Below, piece by piece: positions 6,607 through 10,761 of a stretch of DNA of 10,761 nucleotides (position 1 is the first letter of the stretch; every line of letters begins with the position of its first letter). The DNA lies in contig JAEZAY010000133.1 in assembly GCA_023427575.1 (NCBI GenBank), positions 1-10,761 on the forward strand, read 5' to 3'. The position numbers were made by a program, and so were the translations under genes. The notes under the pieces were generated by a model that had not been told where the DNA came from, ran no database searches, and saw nothing but the letters and a program-made list of their open reading frames with translations. The stretch is from Bacteroidota bacterium (lineage in GTDB: Bacteria > Bacteroidota > Bacteroidia > Chitinophagales > Chitinophagaceae).

Positions 6607-7678
6607 CTTAAAGCCGAATAAAGTGGAATGGAGATCTTTTCTCGTTATACAGCCAATGGTAACGGTCGGCATTTGCTACCTCCTTTTTGGGAGAAAGTTT
6701 TTCAGTGATGCAAACCTGTTCCTGGCGGCATTTTTCTCCGTATCATTTATTGGATTTATTTCCTGGTACCTGCTGATTTTCACCATGCACTGGCTACGCC
6801 GGCGCCTGCCTTCCTTCCGGCAGACCCTGCCAAGAGTGCTTATACTGGCAGTAACACATATCGAAATCATCATTCTGACCGTTATTTTTATTTTCTACGG
6901 TTTTGATGCGGCGCGTTTCCTGGAGTATCGCTTTGATTTCGACAACTTCCGGCTGGCGGTTGTACTTGGAATTTCGCTCACGCTGATTGGAACGGCGCTT
7001 TGGGAAGGACAGTACATTTTTAGTTTGCTGAAAGAGAGCATGGAAGAAAAGGAGCAGCTGGAACAGCTTACTTTAATGAATGAATTTGAATCCCTTAAAA
7101 GCCAGGTGAATCCGCACTTTCTTTTCAACTGTTTCAATACCCTTTCTTCATTGATATCTGAAGATCCGGAAGCAGCGGAAAAATTTCTGAATGAACTCAG
7201 TAAGGTGTACCGCTACCTGCTTCATAATAATGAAGATGGACTTACCACATTGCAAAATGAACTTAAGTTTATTCATTCTTACTTCGAATTATTAAAAACA
7301 AGGCATGGTGATGCCATTCAGATCCAGTTTGAGGTTGACCGTAAATACGAACAATATCTCCTTCCCTCCTTAAGTCTTCAATTGCTGGTGGAAAATGCGG
7401 TGAAGCATAATATCATCTCGAGATCGCAGCCGCTGATCATCGACATATTTACCACTGCAGGTAATAAACTGGTTGTAAATAACAATCTTCAGAAAAAACT
7501 GGTAAAGGCGCCATCAAATAAAATTGGAATCGATAATATAAGAACCAAATACGAACTGCTTGACCAGCGCGGATTCCAGGTTGTGGAAGATACCAGGAAC
7601 TTTACGGTGGTGCTACCGCTCATGTGGAATGTGATCAGTGAAACAAAGTTAAAAACCCCTGCCATTTCACCCCATTAA
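6599..7678 (+). CDS. LytS-type sensor histidine kinase (second of tandem pair)
   Basis: A 359-residue inner-membrane kinase with the same plan as its upstream paralogue: four hydrophobic helices (about 14-30, 39-65, 79-101, 118-140), a Glu/Leu-rich linker (about 142-160), the motif QVNPHFLFNCFNTLSSLI with predicted phospho-histidine 173, and a HATPase-like domain. The N-box ENAVKHN (265-271) is complete, and the later loop reads IGIDN (309-313). Like many LytS-type proteins of Bacteroidota it has VNNNLQKK where other kinases have a DxGxG motif. It probably autophosphorylates and passes phosphate to the LytTR regulator 12 bases downstream. The start ATG at 6599 overlaps the upstream stop; no alternative start fits the alignment with the paralogue better. 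An acting pair with the first kinase (heterodimer, or kinase plus modulator) is inference. The YehU/YpdA systems of E. coli have the same kinase family but different sensor parts. Confidence 0.92.
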   Translation: MNSLKPNKVEWRSFLVIQPMVTVGICYLLFGRKFFSDANLFLAAFFSVSFIGFISWYLLIFTMHWLRRRLPSFRQTLPRVLILAVTHIEIIILTVIFIFYGFDAARFLEYRFDFDNFRLAVVLGISLTLIGTALWEGQYIFSLLKESMEEKEQLEQLTLMNEFESLKSQVNPHFLFNCFNTLSSLISEDPEAAEKFLNELSKVYRYLLHNNEDGLTTLQNELKFIHSYFELLKTRHGDAIQIQFEVDRKYEQYLLPSLSLQLLVENAVKHNIISRSQPLIIDIFTTAGNKLVVNNNLQKKLVKAPSNKIGIDNIRTKYELLDQRGFQVVEDTRNFTVVLPLMWNVISETKLKTPAISPH

Positions 7679-7690
7679 ACCTTACGCAAT

Positions 7691-8467
7691 ATGAATATCC
7701 TTATTGTTGAAGACGAAGAACTCGCCGTAAAAAAAATTCAGAAAACATTATTTTCTGTTGAACCTGCAGCAAATGTTGTAGGTGTTTCCGACAGCATCCA
7801 GTCCACGGTTGACTGGCTTAACGAAAATCCGGCGCCGGATCTGATTCTGATGGATATAGAATTAGCTGATGGACAGAGCTTTGATATTTTCAGCCGGGTA
7901 GAAGTCAAGAGCGCTGTTGTATTTACAACCTCCTACGATGAATACGCACTGAAGGCATTTAAAGTTAACAGCATCGATTATCTTCTGAAGCCCATACAGC
8001 AGGAAGACCTCGCCGCGGCACTCGATAAATACCGGCAGATGAAAACCATTTACCGTGATTCAGAAAGGCCAGCCATCAATATGGATACGCTGGTGAAAGA
8101 GCTAAGAGAAAAGCTTCAGCCGAAAGAATACCGAAAACGATTTCTTGTGAAACATGCGCAGAAGCTGGTTTCAATCGATGTTGAAGAGATTGCGTACTTC
8201 TTCAGCGATGGCAGACTCAACTTTTTCAAAACAAGTGATAACCGAAAATTTGTGGTCGACTATACAATGGATGAACTGGAGGAAATGCTGGATGCCGATC
8301 GCTATTTCCGGATCAGCCGTTCATTTTATATTTCCATCGACAGTGTGGATCAAATCCATGAATATTTCGGAAACCGTCTGTTGCTGAATCTGAAGCCTGC
8401 TGTTGATAAGGAAGCTGTGGTAAGCAGAGAAAAAGTGGCCGACTTTAAAAAATGGATGGGAAAATAA
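7691..8467 (+). CDS. LytTR-type response regulator (LytR/AlgR family)
   Basis: A 258-residue transcription regulator. The receiver domain (about 1-120) has the acidic pair Asp8/Glu9 after MNILIVED, the phospho-acceptor Asp55 in LILMDIELADG, a switch Thr at 79/80 and the invariant Lys100 in YLLKP. A linker leads to a LytTR DNA-binding domain (about 148-255) with the family pattern KRFLVKHAQKLVSIDVEEI, then YFFSDGRLNFF, RYFRISRSFYIS and a GNRLLL beta segment. All key receiver residues are present, so it should be phosphorylated, most likely by the LytS-type kinases just upstream (12-base gap, same strand). LytTR proteins bind pairs of direct repeats, and such a pair is found at 5448-5477 ahead of the operon. 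The TAA stop touches the stop of the opposing gene with no bases between; its probable terminator lies inside that gene. Confidence 0.95.
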   Translation: MNILIVEDEELAVKKIQKTLFSVEPAANVVGVSDSIQSTVDWLNENPAPDLILMDIELADGQSFDIFSRVEVKSAVVFTTSYDEYALKAFKVNSIDYLLKPIQQEDLAAALDKYRQMKTIYRDSERPAINMDTLVKELREKLQPKEYRKRFLVKHAQKLVSIDVEEIAYFFSDGRLNFFKTSDNRKFVVDYTMDELEEMLDADRYFRISRSFYISIDSVDQIHEYFGNRLLLNLKPAVDKEAVVSREKVADFKKWMGK

Positions 8468-10761
8468 TCAGGAAATGGGAACATGTAAAATTATGTTTGT
8501 TCCTTTTTTATCTGACTCTACATCCAGACTGGCCTTTAATGTTCCGGCACGTTGCTTCATAAGTTCAAGCCCCATCCCATTTAGTATGCTGTGATGGTCG
8601 AAACCTTTTCCATTGTCCTGAATGCTTAACATCAGTTTCGACTTTACCAGGTCGATATTGATCAGGGCCATGGTTGCCCCGGAATGGTGCACAATATTAT
8701 TCAGGGCTTCCTTAAATATGGTATAGATTTCATGCCGCGATTTCATATCAATTCGAAGTGATTTCACGTCCTCATCCACGATCATTTCAAAATCTATCCC
8801 GTAATTTTTGTTCAACCCCTGTGCGTATTCTGTCATCCTTTCCAGGGTTTTATACATGTAATCATTCTCCGGCTGCAAACTCCATAACATATCGTCCATC
8901 GCATCTATCATGCGGCGGCTTTTTTCATGAATCTGATCGATGAACTCCTTTGATTTGGTGATATCCCGGTCGGCCTTTATTCTGGCCATTTCACTCAACA
9001 GATTTATATTATTGAGGGTGGTGTTTACATCTTTATGCAGGTTATCAGCTATCTGGGTTCTAACCTGCTGCAATGCAAGCAGGCGCCGTACCCGCTCGCG
9101 GTCGATCCAGTAAACAACAGAAATAATAACAAAAGCGATAAATCCGTAAAACCACCAGGAACGCCAAAAAGGAGGAAGTATTCTTATATCCATCGACGTT
9201 ATATTCTTACTTTGCAGGCCGTCGCCATTTTCAGCTTTAACGTTAAAAGTATAATTCCCCGGCGGCAGGTAGGTATAAATGGCTTCCCGGCGTTCATTTG
9301 CCTGGACCCATTCTTTATCAACTCCGTCCAGCATATAGGAATAAATGATTTTATTTGGGCTTACATAAGAAAGCGCGCTAAAGCCAATTTCGACGGAATT
9401 GTTATCGTAGGAAAGGTTTACTACCTCGAGGGTATTCAAGGAATCGATGGAAAGGTACTGGTTTGCCACTTTGAAATCGATCAGGGTTACATCCGGTGGA
9501 TATCCGGCCGTTAGAACTTTAGAAGGATCGAACACGCTAAAATTATGATCGGTTGCCAGCACAATATTTCCATTCTTAAGCTGATGAATTCTCCCTTCCG
9601 AAAAATTTTCACCCGATAATCCATCCCGCTTATCGAAAAAAGTAAAAATCCGTTTCTCCAGGTTCATGCGGCATAATCCATAGTTCATTCCAATCCAGAT
9701 GATACCGTTTCTATCGCGGATCATACACTGCACATTATTGGAAGGCAGGCCTTCGGAGCTGCTGATCCTTGTAAGCTCTCTGGACTTTATATTGAACAGA
9801 TCCAAAGGGCCGGAAGCGAATAGAAAAAGACTATCATTATACTGAATCACATCGATTGGAAGGTTGCCCGACAGCCTGTAATTCTCATCGCCCTGGGGGC
9901 TGATATTCTCCAGGATTTCATTTGTCTTTGGATCAATGCGCAGTATCGATTTGGCAACGCCGGCCGCCCAGATCATCCCATGAGAATCCATAAAAAGCTT
10001 AGCCACTCTTCCGGTCCATGCCACTTTGGTATATCCTTTCGACGCATCATTCGAGGCCAGTCGATGATCCCATTTTATTATCGAGCCATCCTGTGCGCCA
10101 TACCATAAATTTCCTTCACGGTCTTCAACTACCTGCCGGATGGTTTTACCTTCAAAAATGGCTGGTTTCAGAAATTTTGTATTCCCGGTTTTTGGATCAT
10201 AAACCATCAAAAATCCACCCTGGTTACCGATATAAACCAGGCCGGTTTTTGAATGCTGCAACATGCACCAGATGGAATAGTAATCCTGCATCTTTTTCAT
10301 TTCTGCGGGAACAGGTATGGGTTCGAAATTTTTATTGTAAGTATACAATCCAACACCCCAGCACCCAATCCAGATATCGCCATTATCCAGCTGAAGGGCT
10401 GTTTGTACAGGCCCCTCCACTACACCGCTTCCATCGGGCCGAAGCAGGTTGTACGTATAAAAATGCTGGTTGTCGGGATTAAATAAAAACAATCCGTTCG
10501 GGGTGCTGATCCAGATATTATTTTCACGGTCTTCAAACAGGCTGTTTATCTTATCAAACTTCAAGCTTTGCGCATCGCTGTATTCATTCCGGATAATCTG
10601 AAATGGTTTCTGGCCGCCTACAAATTCGGCAAGAAAAGGAAGGCCGAAAAACCAAACCCGGCCCGAACGCTGCTCCATCCGTCCGTTAATTTCATGATAG
10701 CCCAGTTTCAATTCGATGCCGAGATTGTAAGTCTTAAGTTCATCAGTACTGGAGTTATAGT
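8468..10761 (-). CDS. Two-component regulator propeller sensor kinase, N-terminus beyond window
   Basis: The reading frame is open to the right edge, giving 763 complete visible codons; the TTG at 10711 is not a real start. Numbered from the first visible residue, at least eight Reg_prop-like beta-propeller blades occupy about 1-430 (patterns such as DRENNIWISTPNGLFLF and DRNGIIWIGMNYGL). A Y_Y_Y domain (445-529) ends in LPPGNYTFNVKAENGDG. A transmembrane helix follows (about 533-555), then a HisKA_3-like helix with LHKDVNTTLNNI (His 575) and a HATPase domain with N-box EALNNIVHHSG (from 684), DNGKGFD (715) and GMGLELM (728). There is no receiver or DNA-binding domain, so this is a classical sensor, not a hybrid; its partner is not in view. 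The propeller is expected to be periplasmic. Complete family members usually have about 14 blades plus a signal peptide, so roughly 300-350 residues may be missing. The residue after the phospho-histidine is Lys, where Asp/Glu is usual. Confidence 0.92.
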   Translation of the reverse strand, partial: YNSSTDELKTYNLGIELKLGYHEINGRMEQRSGRVWFFGLPFLAEFVGGQKPFQIIRNEYSDAQSLKFDKINSLFEDRENNIWISTPNGLFLFNPDNQHFYTYNLLRPDGSGVVEGPVQTALQLDNGDIWIGCWGVGLYTYNKNFEPIPVPAEMKKMQDYYSIWCMLQHSKTGLVYIGNQGGFLMVYDPKTGNTKFLKPAIFEGKTIRQVVEDREGNLWYGAQDGSIIKWDHRLASNDASKGYTKVAWTGRVAKLFMDSHGMIWAAGVAKSILRIDPKTNEILENISPQGDENYRLSGNLPIDVIQYNDSLFLFASGPLDLFNIKSRELTRISSSEGLPSNNVQCMIRDRNGIIWIGMNYGLCRMNLEKRIFTFFDKRDGLSGENFSEGRIHQLKNGNIVLATDHNFSVFDPSKVLTAGYPPDVTLIDFKVANQYLSIDSLNTLEVVNLSYDNNSVEIGFSALSYVSPNKIIYSYMLDGVDKEWVQANERREAIYTYLPPGNYTFNVKAENGDGLQSKNITSMDIRILPPFWRSWWFYGFIAFVIISVVYWIDRERVRRLLALQQVRTQIADNLHKDVNTTLNNINLLSEMARIKADRDITKSKEFIDQIHEKSRRMIDAMDDMLWSLQPENDYMYKTLERMTEYAQGLNKNYGIDFEMIVDEDVKSLRIDMKSRHEIYTIFKEALNNIVHHSGATMALINIDLVKSKLMLSIQDNGKGFDHHSILNGMGLELMKQRAGTLKASLDVESDKKGTNIILHVPIS
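8478..8509 (+). terminator. Probable terminator of the LytS/LytTR operon, inside the opposing gene
   Basis: GGAACA (8478-8483) pairs perfectly with TGTTCC (8498-8503) across a 14-base loop, and six T follow (8504-8509). A seventh pair (G8477 with T8504) is possible as a wobble. It starts 11 bases past the stop of the response regulator gene on the + strand. Its sequence also encodes, on the - strand, residues near the C-terminus of the sensor kinase (segment GTNIILHVP). Read on the - strand the hairpin is not followed by a T-run, so it should act only for the + strand operon. The stem is short and AT-containing, so efficiency is uncertain. Confidence 0.5.

Noticed and set aside
5542..7678. 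Recent gene duplication or recombination repeat between the two LytS-type genes
   Set aside because: The proteins are similar but the nucleotide sequences differ at many codon positions even in the NPHFLFN region, so the duplication is old and there is no long DNA repeat.
10018..10482. 154-codon plus-strand open frame inside the sensor kinase gene
   Set aside because: It is antisense to clear Reg_prop blades and its His/Pro/Arg-rich product is typical of a shadow frame.
10709..10711. TTG (minus strand) as the start of the right-hand sensor kinase
   Set aside because: The frame stays open to the window edge with propeller-like sequence upstream, and the signal peptide and other blades expected for the family are absent, so the gene is truncated by the window.

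Overview
The window looks like chromosomal DNA from a member of the Bacteroidota. Four features point there: a two-component regulator propeller sensor kinase (Reg_prop blades, Y_Y_Y domain, membrane helix, HisKA_3-like/HATPase), LytS-type kinases with four membrane helices paired with a LytTR regulator, a serC–DUF1015 neighbourhood, and TAnnTTTG-like promoter elements with no Shine-Dalgarno sequences at normal spacing. I cannot place it below phylum. There are no RNA genes, CRISPR arrays, insertion sequences, integrases or phage genes. The window is almost fully coding, and its longest gene-free stretches are about 160-170 bases.

Layout. (1) 1-2347, + strand: serC (phosphoserine aminotransferase, cut at the left edge, probably by only one codon), then after 15 bases a DUF1015 protein. 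(2) 2414-3430, + strand: a secreted TPR-repeat protein, followed by a probable intrinsic terminator at 3455-3501. (3) 3592-5373, + strand: a long-chain fatty acid-CoA ligase of the AMP-forming family. (4) 5542-8467, + strand: a compact signalling operon of two tandem, paralogous, four-helix LytS-type sensor kinases, overlapping by 8 bases, and a LytTR response regulator 12 bases further on. (5) 8468-10761, - strand: the C-terminal part of a large Reg_prop/Y_Y_Y sensor histidine kinase whose stop codon directly abuts the stop codon of the response regulator. It runs off the right edge.

How the parts work together. The two LytS-like proteins probably act as one sensory unit on the LytTR regulator. 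The first has lost the Lys-His of its ATP-binding N-box and may be a weak or dead kinase, while the second keeps the full motif. Upstream of the operon, in a 168-base gap, lies a pair of direct 9-mers spaced by 12 bases. It fits the published LytTR-family operator consensus (one perfect copy, one with a single mismatch), which suggests autoregulation. The regulator gene's probable terminator lies inside the 3' coding end of the opposing kinase gene.

Nothing here amounts to a clearly new biological system. The best leads are the unequal kinase pair with its candidate operator, the zero-base convergent junction, and the altered phospho-acceptor motif of the right-hand kinase.
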